From an uncultured Sphingomonadaceae bacterium (GTDB lineage Bacteria > Pseudomonadota > Alphaproteobacteria > Sphingomonadales > Sphingomonadaceae): 64,000 nucleotides of DNA. A model generated the notes under the pieces. It saw nothing but the letters and a program-made list of their open reading frames with translations. It was not told the DNA's origin and searched no databases. Of the stretch, positions 33,630 to 42,057 are shown in pieces. Location of the stretch: the NCBI GenBank assembly GCA_947494305.1, contig CANLUL010000004.1:124001-188000 (forward strand), read 5' to 3'. Each line of letters opens with the position of its first letter. The stretch's first letter is position 1. Position numbers and translations under genes: made by a program.

Positions 33630-34784
33630 ATGGAACTTGATCGAAGACAAGTTCTTGCCACAACCATTTGCGCAGCGATGGCATCACCGAGTTTTGCGGC
33701 AACAGAAAAAGATGGTAAAAAGCAAACAATGACAGACATCGAAACATATTCCGCCGTCGCCATGCAATTGGCTGCACGTTCGATTGAAAAAACGCCAGAT
33801 AAGGTTACCGCACGCAAGCAGATGATGGCAATGATCGGCGAGGTGGAAAGCAAAATTCGCTCTGCCACAGTTTTCATCAAACAATATGCTGGGAGCCCAG
33901 TGAAACTGGCAGTACTACCGGAATATCTGCTAACCAGTTATCCCGGACGGATTTCAATTCCGGATTTCGCCGATAAGGCGGCTTTGGAGGTAGGCGGTCC
34001 CGAATATGAGGCTCTCGGCGCTATGGCACAAAGGCTGGGTATGTTCATTGCCGGCAACGCCTATGAACTGGATGAGGATTTTCCCGGTCTGTATTTTCAG
34101 GCTTGCTTCATCATTGCACCATCGGGGGAAGTCGTGCTGCGGTATCGGCGGTTGAACAGCATGTTCGCTCCTACCCCGCACGATGTCTGGTCGAGATATC
34201 TGGATATCTATGGACTGGACGGTGTGTTTCCGGTTGCAAAAACCGAGATCGGGAACTTGGCGGCGATCGCTTCGGAAGAAATTCTCTACCCGGAAATCGC
34301 TAGAGCTTTGGCACTGCGCGGTGCGGAGATTTTTGCGCATAGTAGTTCTGAAATTGGTTCTCCATTGGATACACCAAAGGATATCGGCAAGCGGGCACGC
34401 GCTCAGGAAAACATGGCCTACGTTATATCTGCTAACACCGCAGGTATTGAAGAAACCTCCCTTCCTTTGGCCTCGGCAGATGGCAACAGCATGGTGGTGG
34501 ATTACAAAGGCCGTGTGATGTCTGAGTCCAACACCGGTGAGACATTTACTGCCTTTGCGGATATCGACATTGGAGCTCTGCGAGCAGCAAGACGCAAACC
34601 CGCCATGACAAATTTCCTGGCACGGCAACGCTTGGAATTATTTACCGCTACCTATGCCGGAAACTCTCCACAAAAAGCGGATGGATTGATCCAGAACAAT
34701 GAAGTTCAGTCTCCAGACCGCGAATATTTTCTGCGTACGCAAGAACAAACGATTGAACGTATGATCAAGGATGGCCTGATATGA
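33630..34784 (+). CDS. exported nitrilase-superfamily protein with Ser and Arg in the active site
   Basis: 384 residues. N-terminus LDRRQVLATTICAAMASPSFAA is a probable Tat-type signal. The nitrilase fold continues: LPEYLL gives Glu98; the Lys position reads RYRRLNS (Arg174); and the nucleophile segment IGNLAAIASEEILYPEIARALALRGAEI has Ser215 in place of Cys. Two of three catalytic residues are thus changed. It is a paralogue of the protein at 3709-4860, with the same export and the same Cys-to-Ser change. It overlaps the methyltransferase by 4 bp. Confidence 0.8.
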   Translation: MELDRRQVLATTICAAMASPSFAATEKDGKKQTMTDIETYSAVAMQLAARSIEKTPDKVTARKQMMAMIGEVESKIRSATVFIKQYAGSPVKLAVLPEYLLTSYPGRISIPDFADKAALEVGGPEYEALGAMAQRLGMFIAGNAYELDEDFPGLYFQACFIIAPSGEVVLRYRRLNSMFAPTPHDVWSRYLDIYGLDGVFPVAKTEIGNLAAIASEEILYPEIARALALRGAEIFAHSSSEIGSPLDTPKDIGKRARAQENMAYVISANTAGIEETSLPLASADGNSMVVDYKGRVMSESNTGETFTAFADIDIGALRAARRKPAMTNFLARQRLELFTATYAGNSPQKADGLIQNNEVQSPDREYFLRTQEQTIERMIKDGLI

Positions 34785-36013
34785 ATGATGATCAAAAACT
34801 CGATGTAGCCCCTCCCTATAACGCTGTGGCACGACACGGAGTTTCTCCAAATCCCAGCCATGATGAGATAGCCCGCTTCGATTTCCTCGCCAATTTCAAC
34901 AAGTTCATGGCAAGCGCTTTGGGCACCGGCAATCAACTAGCTTATGATAATCGGGTCCTGCCGAAATTCAAAAAAGAGCATGGCCGTGAACCAAAGGACA
35001 GGTTCGAGATTCGTAGAGCAATGAATGAAGATCCGTTCCATCTTTTCTGGTCTGCATTGAAACGTAACAGCATGGAAATGCGACAGCAAAATGGACGGGC
35101 AATCGTGCTTCGCCAAATTGATGAGCTCAATGCCAAGGCTCGCCAGTTTAATGAAGGTCGTGATACGCTGGAACTTAATCCTGAGATTGAGGTACCCCGA
35201 TACCAAAGCGCAGTTGATATTCATTGCATGCCGGGAAGCTATCACGGCGAGGAATTACCGGGAGACGTTTCTGCAGGTGCCAATTATGATTGCGGAATTT
35301 TTGCTACAACTGGCGGTGGTCTTGGTGCGCTTACCGATGGCGGCGGAATGGCGCTTGTAGAGTGGATCAAGAAAGAGCGCCCAGGCTGGGCACCGCGTCG
35401 CGTTCTAGATATCGGCTGCACTGTTGGACATAACATCGTACCATTGGCGTTGGCATTTCCGGATTGTGAGGTTGTTGCCATTGATACGGCAGCTCCAATT
35501 CTGCGTTATGCGCATGCAAGAGCGCAGTCTTTGGGCGCTACCAACATACAATTTATTCAGGCCAGTGCGGAGGATCTATCGCGCTGGGATGATGGAACAT
35601 TTGACTGGGTGCAAACAACGATGTTTCTGCATGAGACTAGCGGCAAGGCACTGCCAAGCATCCTGAAGGAAGGGTATCGCGTTCTAGCAGATGACGGCTT
35701 GATGCTTCACCTGGAACAACCAGAATATCATGATGGCATGCCACTATTTGAGCAATTCCTGCGCGACTGGGATGCGTTTAACAACAACGAGCCATTCTGG
35801 TCATCCATGCATGCACTCGACATGAAGGACGAGATGATCTCTGCCGGGTTTGACCGAGATGAGCTCTTTGAGACTGGCGTTCGGGCTGTCGTTGATCGTG
35901 AAATATTCCCTGAGAATGCGACAGGTGAAGGTGAAGATCATGGTCGCGCAGCATTCTGGCACGCCTATGGTGCATGGAAAAATGCAAGCGCTATACAGGA
36001 GGCCGCAGAATGA
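34781..36013 (+). CDS. class I SAM-dependent methyltransferase with unusual N-terminal domain
   Basis: 410 residues. The SAM-binding core starts at RRVLDIGCTVGHNIVPLALAF (about 207-227), with VVAIDTA and the WVQTTMFLHE motif. The first 190 residues form a separate domain with PRYQSAVDIHCMPGSYH; a matching segment (IEVHLMPGSY) occurs in the paralogue at 40405-41592. The GC[TV/TI]GHN form of motif I is shared too. Target of methylation is unknown; a small-molecule intermediate is likely. It overlaps by 4 bp a small helical partner gene, an arrangement repeated at the paralogue. Confidence 0.87.
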   Translation: MNDDQKLDVAPPYNAVARHGVSPNPSHDEIARFDFLANFNKFMASALGTGNQLAYDNRVLPKFKKEHGREPKDRFEIRRAMNEDPFHLFWSALKRNSMEMRQQNGRAIVLRQIDELNAKARQFNEGRDTLELNPEIEVPRYQSAVDIHCMPGSYHGEELPGDVSAGANYDCGIFATTGGGLGALTDGGGMALVEWIKKERPGWAPRRVLDIGCTVGHNIVPLALAFPDCEVVAIDTAAPILRYAHARAQSLGATNIQFIQASAEDLSRWDDGTFDWVQTTMFLHETSGKALPSILKEGYRVLADDGLMLHLEQPEYHDGMPLFEQFLRDWDAFNNNEPFWSSMHALDMKDEMISAGFDRDELFETGVRAVVDREIFPENATGEGEDHGRAAFWHAYGAWKNASAIQEAAE

Positions 36014-36372
36014 CTGATTCAGCATTTGATTGGATGGCCGCAGCCAATAAGAAAGCCAAGGGCAAGCGCCCTGAATATTTTGATGATCCGGAAGACGAGC
36101 GGATGTTGTCAATTCTGATGGCCGTGGCCGGCGAGGTATCAGTCTTGCGTGAGCGCATGGATACGGTCGAGCGCCTGCTTGAAACCAAAGGAACAATAAG
36201 CCGAGACGATATTGAAAGCTATGTTCCAGACAAAAATGCCGCATATGAACGCGGCGTGATGATCCGTGAATATATCTACCGCGTGATGCGTGGCCCGCAT
36301 CAGATGGTGGAGGAGCTGAAAGAAGCGGAACCATCTCTCGAAGAACTAAGCAAGGAACTGAGAGAAATTTAG
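36010..36372 (+). CDS. small helical partner of the methyltransferase
   Basis: 120 residues, predicted mainly helical, charged and without signal or membrane segments. RPEYFDDPEDERMLSILMAVAGEVSVLRERMDTVERLL matches in pattern PKFFDDPGMDRYVAVIMNMVQEMWVQEERL of the 83-residue protein at 40154-40405, which also accompanies a methyltransferase. I recognise no named family. Translational coupling to the enzyme suggests a subunit or chaperone. Confidence 0.75.
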   Translation: MTDSAFDWMAAANKKAKGKRPEYFDDPEDERMLSILMAVAGEVSVLRERMDTVERLLETKGTISRDDIESYVPDKNAAYERGVMIREYIYRVMRGPHQMVEELKEAEPSLEELSKELREI

Positions 36373-36420
36373 TCTTTCTCCGCAGGTAGCAAGAGTTTTA
36401 GAGCTGCCCGCAGAGATAAT

Positions 36421-36452
36421 CGGTCAAACCAAAAATCAGAAAGGTTTGACCG
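36421..36452. terminator. inverted repeat between convergent genes, possible terminator
   Basis: CGGTCAAACC (36421-36430) and GGTTTGACCG (36443-36452) pair perfectly across a 12-base loop. It overlaps the last codons of the minus gene at 36436. No strong T-run follows on either strand, so termination is only possible, not clear. Confidence 0.4.
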
Positions 36453-37128
36453 CGCCCAAAAAGCAAACACTCGCAATGGTGATCCAGTAGATATATGCAG
36501 ATATCCGAGCCTGCCCGATTTCCCGCTCTAGCGCCGCTTCCTGTGCTGCATCGGGTCCTTGGGATAAAATCCGGAACCGTTCCGTCCAACGCCGCATAAC
36601 CAACCGCAGGAACAAGCCAATACACAACGCAAAGGCATAAAGTGCTATTTTGGCCGGGTACCAGAAGTTTCCAGGGCCGGATTCAATTGGACCACTTTCA
36701 CCAAACGCCATGAATGAAATAACGAGCAATCCCAGTATCAGCGGATAACGCAGTTTTTCTTCAAGCATTGTTACAGTAATACCGATGTCGGTTTCACGCT
36801 TAAGAAAGGCCGTCCATGTCATCGCCAGCCAGATGGCAAAAAACAACCACATCAGCCAGATACCAGCGCCCTCAAGAAGCGGGACAAAGCCATATAGTTT
36901 GCCCATGTGCAATCCCAGCGGAAGCAGTAGAACAATTCCCGTTCTCGCTAAAATATCGATGCGATATGCGGTCTCCATATGGCGCTTGCGCTCTTCCAAC
37001 GATAACTCGCGATTGGTGACATTATAGCTTGTTTGAAAAACACCCCATTCACCGCCCAGCCAATAAACCATGGCCAATATGTGGATCCATCTGAGGATCG
37101 ATAACTCATTTGCCGTTAGAAATTCCAT
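36436..37128 (-). CDS. integral membrane protein, paralogue of 27298 gene
   Basis: 230 residues from the ATG at 37128 (an ATG at 37131 is adjacent; AGGGGAG precedes both). TM1 LRWIHILAMVYWLGGEWGVF, then RTGIVLLLPLGLHM, GIWLMWLFFAIWLAMTW, YPLILGLLVISFM, WYPAKIALYAFALCIGLFLRL and terminal YWITIASVCFLGAVKPF. The TM1 His, the Arg-Thr before TM2 and the terminal FLGxVKP are shared with 27298-27975. Function unknown. Divergent from the operator at 37161. Confidence 0.75.
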   Translation of the reverse strand: MEFLTANELSILRWIHILAMVYWLGGEWGVFQTSYNVTNRELSLEERKRHMETAYRIDILARTGIVLLLPLGLHMGKLYGFVPLLEGAGIWLMWLFFAIWLAMTWTAFLKRETDIGITVTMLEEKLRYPLILGLLVISFMAFGESGPIESGPGNFWYPAKIALYAFALCIGLFLRLVMRRWTERFRILSQGPDAAQEAALEREIGQARISAYIYWITIASVCFLGAVKPF

Positions 37129-37158
37129 CATTGCTCCCCTGCAATATTCGTGATTAAT

Positions 37159-37176
37159 AATTTGTCCGGACAAATT
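37159..37176. promoter_or_regulatory. operator AATTTGTCCGGACAAATT between divergent 37128 and 37231 genes
   Basis: Perfect 18-bp palindrome in a 102-bp divergent region. It starts 31 bp upstream of the membrane-protein start and ends 55 bp before the start at 37231. The reading frame of the plus gene is open across it, but a GTG start at 37150 would translate the operator and is rejected. Confidence 0.85.
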
Positions 37177-37230
37177 GCTCTTGGCAAGAGAAAAATGGAC
37201 TGGCATGATGATTTTATTGGAGAAAAACTG

Positions 37231-37959
37231 ATGAAGCATCGCATAATTGAAGGCCGACTGGAATACACCTCACGCAAACCGGAGATGGAGGGACAAAATC
37301 GAGGTTTTGAAACCTTCATGTTTACCCGTCATGGTGATGGCAAAGTTACCATGCGTGCGCACTGTGAGATTTATGAGCCAGAACCAACGGTCATGCGCGA
37401 CATCATCTATGCAATGGATGAGAATAGTCAGCCGATGGATCTCCATGTTCGTCTAACCGTCGGTGATGCATTCATGGGCTCTGGTTGGATGCGATTTGAC
37501 GGCGAGCATATTGAGATGGAAAGCTATGGTCCAGGCATTGGTCGCCTGTCCCAAAAAGTTGAAGCAGAGTTGCCACTGACCGGCTTCGGTACCCACCCAA
37601 TTGTTTCTGATGGCTATATGCTATCGACCCAAGATTGGAACAAGACCGACAAGCGCCTGCTCAACTGTTACCTCCCCTCACCTGACCACCGCGGCGCTAC
37701 CCCGCCGCAAATTGCTCAGGTAAAAATTGGGGCGATGTATCTGGGTAAGGAAGAAGTAACGGTCCCTGCAGGAACCTTCCAATGTAAACATCTGCAGTTT
37801 ATTGACGATGCAAGCATCATTCCGGGAACCGGCGGGATGGCTGGCGAGCACCCTCCTTATGATGTGTGGATTACCGATGATGAGGACGGCATTTTTGTTC
37901 AAGGTGGTGTCGGCGGATATATGATGACCTGGTATGAACTCGCCGAGCTAAAGCGATAA
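37231..37959 (+). CDS. unknown beta-rich protein
   Basis: 242 residues, no signal peptide. Predicted beta-rich throughout; the segment KEEVTVPAGTFQCKHLQFID followed by PYDVWITDDEDGIFV recalls DUF3108-like beta-barrels that bind hydrophobic ligands, but the match is by eye only. ATG at 37231 has GGAG 8 nt upstream; an ATG at 37195 is the alternative. Co-transcribed with the FAD monooxygenase that starts 2 bp after its stop, so it may handle the same substrate. Confidence 0.65.
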   Translation: MKHRIIEGRLEYTSRKPEMEGQNRGFETFMFTRHGDGKVTMRAHCEIYEPEPTVMRDIIYAMDENSQPMDLHVRLTVGDAFMGSGWMRFDGEHIEMESYGPGIGRLSQKVEAELPLTGFGTHPIVSDGYMLSTQDWNKTDKRLLNCYLPSPDHRGATPPQIAQVKIGAMYLGKEEVTVPAGTFQCKHLQFIDDASIIPGTGGMAGEHPPYDVWITDDEDGIFVQGGVGGYMMTWYELAELKR

Positions 37960-37961
37960 AA

Positions 37962-39116
37962 TTGAAGATCGTTGTTATCGGAGCAGGTTTGGGCGGATTG
38001 ACCGCAGCAATCGCGTTGCGTCAACAAGGTATAGATGTCGAAGTCCATGAAGCCGCCGGTCAATTAGAAGAAACCGGTGCGGGCCTAACCCTTGGCCTGG
38101 GCGCACAACATGTTTTTCGCGCGCTGGGCCTGCAAGATGTCATTGCTGTGGAAGCCTGCCCTGCTGGTACCTTGCCCTTCTTGCACTATCGTGATGCCCG
38201 CGTTTTGATGGGTGATTTTGATCATGGTAGTGGCCAAGCGGATGATGGCGCGGCTAATATCGTCCGACACATTTATCGTGCGGACTTACAGAAGGTCCTG
38301 ATTGCTTCCCTCGGGCAACTGGGTGGTACGATATGCACTGACCATAAACTGATAGAAATTGATGATAACGGCGACCATGCCATTGCTAAATTCGCCAACG
38401 GTGAAACAACAAAGGGAGATCTTATCATTGGTGCAGATGGGGTGCGCTCCTCGGTTCGGGCCATTCTATATCCCTCCGACGAACCCAGGTTTACCGATCA
38501 TGTTGCATATCGTTTTTTGGTACCGATGACCCAAGCCAAACCGTTTATGACATTGGGCAGAAGCGCGATCTTCATTGGACCACAGCGAACCTTCAATCGC
38601 TATACCATGTGTCAGGGTGAAGTGGTGAATTGTGCCGGTTTGGTTGAAACATCAGAACCTGTCCCCGAAGGCTGGTCCATTGGCGCGAGTCAAGACGAAC
38701 TAGCGCAAGCCTTTTCCGGATGGCATCCCGATATTCTGGGCCTAATCGGCCACGCATCGCAAATAATCAAATGGGGCCTCTATGATCGCAAACCACTGGA
38801 TCGTTGGTCAAATGGTCGCGTGACAATGCTCGGAGACGCCGCTCATGCGATGCTTCCCTTTTTGGGTATGGGTGCAGCGATGGCTATTGAGGATGGCTAC
38901 ATTCTGGCCAAAACATTAGACATGGAACCCGACGTCACCAAAGCACTGGCCCGCTATGAGGCAGCGCGAAGACCGCGCACCGAGCAGGTTCATGCAGCTT
39001 CAATCATGCAGGGTAAAGTCACTCAAGCCATTGATCCTGACACTTTCAAGCCTTCATCCGCACCGATGAACAACATGGAAATGATGGCATTCAATCCAGT
39101 AACGGCGCCATTTTAG
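37962..39116 (+). CDS. FAD-dependent monooxygenase, class A (salicylate/6-hydroxynicotinate-hydroxylase-like)
   Basis: 384 residues with a TTG start just after the preceding stop. FAD-binding GxGxxG in VVIGAGLGGLTAAIAL, the DG motif IIGADGVRSSVRA, and the GD motif MLGDAAHAMLPFLGMGAAMAIED. NAD(P)H-dependent hydroxylation of an aromatic or heteroaromatic ring is the usual reaction. In nicotinate-type pathways (recalled) the analogous NicC is followed by a ring-cleaving enzyme, a deformylase, an isochorismatase-type amidohydrolase and a racemase-family isomerase, families also present here. Confidence 0.92.
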   Translation: MKIVVIGAGLGGLTAAIALRQQGIDVEVHEAAGQLEETGAGLTLGLGAQHVFRALGLQDVIAVEACPAGTLPFLHYRDARVLMGDFDHGSGQADDGAANIVRHIYRADLQKVLIASLGQLGGTICTDHKLIEIDDNGDHAIAKFANGETTKGDLIIGADGVRSSVRAILYPSDEPRFTDHVAYRFLVPMTQAKPFMTLGRSAIFIGPQRTFNRYTMCQGEVVNCAGLVETSEPVPEGWSIGASQDELAQAFSGWHPDILGLIGHASQIIKWGLYDRKPLDRWSNGRVTMLGDAAHAMLPFLGMGAAMAIEDGYILAKTLDMEPDVTKALARYEAARRPRTEQVHAASIMQGKVTQAIDPDTFKPSSAPMNNMEMMAFNPVTAPF

Positions 39117-39124
39117 ACGCGCTT

Positions 39125-40150
39125 CTATCCGGCTGCGCGTATCAATATTTTACCGAAATGCGACCCGCTTTCCAGATGACGAAATGCATCCGGTGCCGCA
39201 GCAAAGGCAAACTCCTTGTCGACAGGATTATTGATGCCTTGTTTTGCCACGACATCGATGGCCGAGACCATCATCTCTCTGCTTCCTGAAGCCAGTCCTT
39301 TGATGGTAATATTCTTGCCAATCAATGCGCCCTGACTGGCGCTGGCTTGCGCTTGGGGCGTTCCTGACAAGGCGCCTAAAGTACCAATTTTTCCATTAAC
39401 CGCTGTCGCCGCCACCGTTTCCTCCAGTGCGGGGAAACCTAGCGTATCCACAACAACATCGGCTCCACGTCCATTCGTCTGTTCCATCAATGCGGCAGCC
39501 CAGTCGGGACGTTCGCGATAGTTGGCTGTAAAATCAGCTCCCATTTCCCGGGTGCGCGCCAGTTTTTCCTCACTAGAAGATGTAATCGCAAAATCAGCTC
39601 CCAAGGCCTTTGCCAATTGCAAAGCAAATATAGAAACACCGCCAGTACCTTGCGACAAAACCAGTTCGCCTGGTTTTACATCTCCAAACGCGACCATTGC
39701 GTGCCAAACGGTGCCTGCAACTACTGACAAAGATGCTGCCGTCTGATCCGAAATTGCCTCCGGCAAAGCAATGGCTGCATCCGCCGGCAGCAAGATTTTC
39801 TCGGCCAACCAACCATCCTTGGTTACCCCTAGATCAGCGCCAAATATTCCGAAATTATAGGCTCCGTCCAACCAAGTCGTGAAATGAGGAGCCATTACAC
39901 GATCGCCTATATTGAAACCTTCAACACCATCTCCAATAGCTTCGATCATCCCAACACCATCAGAAAGTGGCACGCGAGTTTCCGGAAGATCAGTGCCGTA
40001 GGCACCACCGATAACCATCAAATCTCGATAATTTAGGCCAGCAGCGGTCACTTTGATCAATAGTTGTCCTGCACCAGCAACCGGATCATCCCGTTCTGAC
40101 AATATAAGACCATCAATGCCGGTCCTTGCTCCCATTTGCCACGCTCTCAT
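39125..40150 (-). CDS. MDR-family NAD(P)-dependent alcohol dehydrogenase/quinone reductase
   Basis: 341 residues. GLNYRDLMVIGGAYGTDLP in the N-terminal domain, Rossmann motif LSQGTGGVSIFALQLAKALGA, and SGSHFGKILI at the end. It lacks an evident catalytic-zinc Cys-His set (PLSDGVGMIEAIG replaces the GHE motif), so it is a quinone-oxidoreductase-like, zinc-free member. Last gene of the eight-gene minus operon; convergent with the FAD monooxygenase. Confidence 0.88.
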   Translation of the reverse strand: MRAWQMGARTGIDGLILSERDDPVAGAGQLLIKVTAAGLNYRDLMVIGGAYGTDLPETRVPLSDGVGMIEAIGDGVEGFNIGDRVMAPHFTTWLDGAYNFGIFGADLGVTKDGWLAEKILLPADAAIALPEAISDQTAASLSVVAGTVWHAMVAFGDVKPGELVLSQGTGGVSIFALQLAKALGADFAITSSSEEKLARTREMGADFTANYRERPDWAAALMEQTNGRGADVVVDTLGFPALEETVAATAVNGKIGTLGALSGTPQAQASASQGALIGKNITIKGLASGSREMMVSAIDVVAKQGINNPVDKEFAFAAAPDAFRHLESGSHFGKILIRAAG

Positions 40151-40153
40151 ATA

Positions 40154-40405
40154 CTATTCCCCCTCGCGCAGCGGCGCAAAAATACGATTTATAAATTCCT
40201 GGAGCTTGGCTTCTTTTTGCTCGGGCGAGGCTTCCAAGCCTTCTAGCGCCATCAACCGCTCTTCCTGAACCCACATCTCCTGCACCATATTCATGATTAC
40301 AGCGACGTAGCGATCCATGCCGGGGTCATCAAAAAATTTTGGTTTTCCATCTGGTCCGTAAATTTCCTTCGGAGTATCATCCGGTTTAAATGCTGGCTCC
40401 GCCAT
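40154..40405 (-). CDS. small helical partner of the second methyltransferase
   Basis: 83 residues, start ATG at 40405 sharing one base with the methyltransferase stop. KPKFFDDPGMDRYVAVIMNMVQEMWVQEERLMALEGL corresponds to the 120-residue partner at 36010-36372, but is shorter at its C-terminal end. The duplicated gene pair makes it likely a genuine partner of the enzyme. No named family recognised. Confidence 0.72.
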   Translation of the reverse strand: MAEPAFKPDDTPKEIYGPDGKPKFFDDPGMDRYVAVIMNMVQEMWVQEERLMALEGLEASPEQKEAKLQEFINRIFAPLREGE

Positions 40406-41592
40406 TATTCTTTCCACGCTCCAAAGCCAAACCACATAATACCCTCTGCGAGGCGCCCAGTTGTTTCGCTGTCCACCGCATTCGCATCTTCATTGGCAAT
40501 CGCTTCCGCGACAGCATCTTCACCATAAATTCCAATACTGGGAACGACGAATTGAAAATAGTCCTCCGCACCAAAACCTCCGTTCTCGCATAGTGACTTC
40601 GGATCTTCATCGCGAAAACCTTTGTAGAATGGTTCGCTGTTATACCAACTGTCCCAATCCAGATAGAAGCCTTCAAAAGCGCCCATCTGATCATTCGGTG
40701 GCAATTCCATATGCAGCAGCAGCCCGCCCGGTTTCAAAACACGATAGGCCTCTTCAAACGCCTTGGCTCGCGCTTTTGCAGACAGCTCATGCAGAAACAT
40801 CGATGAGAAAACGAGGTCGAAACTTTCGTCCTCATAGTCTAATGCATCGGCAGACATTTGTTTGAAATGGACTTCTTGGCCTTGCATTTTCGCCCTCGCA
40901 GATGCGTAGCAAAGTCCTCCTGCCGCCGCATCAATTGCCTCGACTTTAGCGTCAGGGAAGGTCTGCTTCCACGGCAAAGTATTGTGACCGATCGTACAAC
41001 CGGTATCCAGGATGCGCTCTGGTTTGAACTCCGGAAACTTTCCGGACACATAGGCCGACATGGAAAGTCCGATATCATCCAGATTAGCGCCCATAAGGCC
41101 CATGGAGAACACAGCCAGACCTTGATCGTAGACCGCGCCAGCTTCCAGTGAATTGCCGCCCCGAGTATAGCTTCCCGGCATTAAATGCACTTCAATGGCA
41201 TCAACGTTGCGAGGAATGTCCATATCGGGATTCAAAGTGACGGAACCTGGAATATTGTCCACTTTCTTGGCTTCTGCTTCCATCCGTTCCAGATCACGTT
41301 CGACGATCGAACCGGCCGCATTCCAAACCATTTTTTGTGCCTGTACCCGCATCGCAGAATAGATGTTGAAAGCTGGATCACCCCGCATTGCGACATGCGC
41401 TTCATTGCTCGTCTGGGGCGATCGTCCGTTTTCCCGAGCAAACGCCGGGGCCGCCCGTTCGTCAAAGGCCGTGTGCAAATCCGCGGCCAGATCATTCAAG
41501 ATGAAGGAGCGAATGCCAGACACAAACCGTCCCCTCGCCGCCTCATCGGTTGTCAGTTCCGGTTTCATTGGATGTTTTAGTTCCACGCCCAT
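40405..41592 (-). CDS. class I SAM-dependent methyltransferase, paralogue of 34781 gene
   Basis: 395 residues with AGGAG six bases before ATG. The SAM core RILDTGCTIGHNTLP (about 193-207), VEAIDAA and LVFSSMFLHELSAKARAKAFEEAYRVLKPGG align with the enzyme at 34781-36013. The N-terminal 190-residue domain also corresponds (LNPDMDIPR, IEVHLMPGSYT). Divergence is high, so the duplication is old and the two copies probably act on different intermediates. Confidence 0.87.
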   Translation of the reverse strand: MGVELKHPMKPELTTDEAARGRFVSGIRSFILNDLAADLHTAFDERAAPAFARENGRSPQTSNEAHVAMRGDPAFNIYSAMRVQAQKMVWNAAGSIVERDLERMEAEAKKVDNIPGSVTLNPDMDIPRNVDAIEVHLMPGSYTRGGNSLEAGAVYDQGLAVFSMGLMGANLDDIGLSMSAYVSGKFPEFKPERILDTGCTIGHNTLPWKQTFPDAKVEAIDAAAGGLCYASARAKMQGQEVHFKQMSADALDYEDESFDLVFSSMFLHELSAKARAKAFEEAYRVLKPGGLLLHMELPPNDQMGAFEGFYLDWDSWYNSEPFYKGFRDEDPKSLCENGGFGAEDYFQFVVPSIGIYGEDAVAEAIANEDANAVDSETTGRLAEGIMWFGFGAWKE

Positions 41593-41601
41593 CTTGCTCT
41601 C

Positions 41602-42057
41602 CTATTCAACTCGTTTTTCGTCACAAAGGGTGCGCTTGTAAGGCACCCCATCACGAAACCATTGCCAAATCCGTGCCCTCGATTGACCATCGTCAGCAAT
41701 TTCGATCATCTCGGTATACCGCTCGCCGGGAGCGTCTTTTCGGTCAAGTCGCAATAGTAACAGTCCTTCACTATCCCAACCATAGCCAGAGAAGCGATCT
41801 GTTTCCCAATAGACTTTTCCATCCCGATAGACGCCGCCAAATTCATATTTCGCTGTTGTTCCATCTGACCAAATCAAATCATTGTGCTGAATGTAAGCAT
41901 ATTCACCAGAGTCGGGAAACTCGCAGTGAGTGACAACCTGATGCTCATCGATCAGCGTTCCATTTGCCGCCTGGTGCCGATAGATACCATCCCAATGCCC
42001 TTCATGCGCCAACATGCTGGGCATATTTTCTGCCAATAGTTTCCGCCATCCGCTCAT
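41602..42057 (-). CDS. uncharacterised beta-rich protein, paralogue of 47425 gene
   Basis: 151 residues. LAHEGHWDGIYRH, GTLIDEHQVVTHCEFPD, NDLIWSDGTTAKYEF and IADDGQSRARIWQWFRDG recur as corresponding segments in the protein at 47425-47925. Probably a lipocalin/FABP-like barrel (a DUF3598-like identity is possible) that binds a small hydrophobic ligand. Enzymatic role unknown. Overlaps the aldehyde dehydrogenase by 4 bp. Confidence 0.7.
   Translation of the reverse strand: MSGWRKLLAENMPSMLAHEGHWDGIYRHQAANGTLIDEHQVVTHCEFPDSGEYAYIQHNDLIWSDGTTAKYEFGGVYRDGKVYWETDRFSGYGWDSEGLLLLRLDRKDAPGERYTEMIEIADDGQSRARIWQWFRDGVPYKRTLCDEKRVE

Noticed and set aside
33954-34628. 224-codon minus-strand frame opposite the 33630 gene
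   Set aside because: No motif, no RBS, fully antisense to the nitrilase-like gene.
37150-37194. GTG start at 37150 extending the 37231 gene upstream
   Set aside because: It would translate the operator itself; later ATG codons with RBS exist. The same reasoning rejects the ATG at 26269 and the TTG at 46028.
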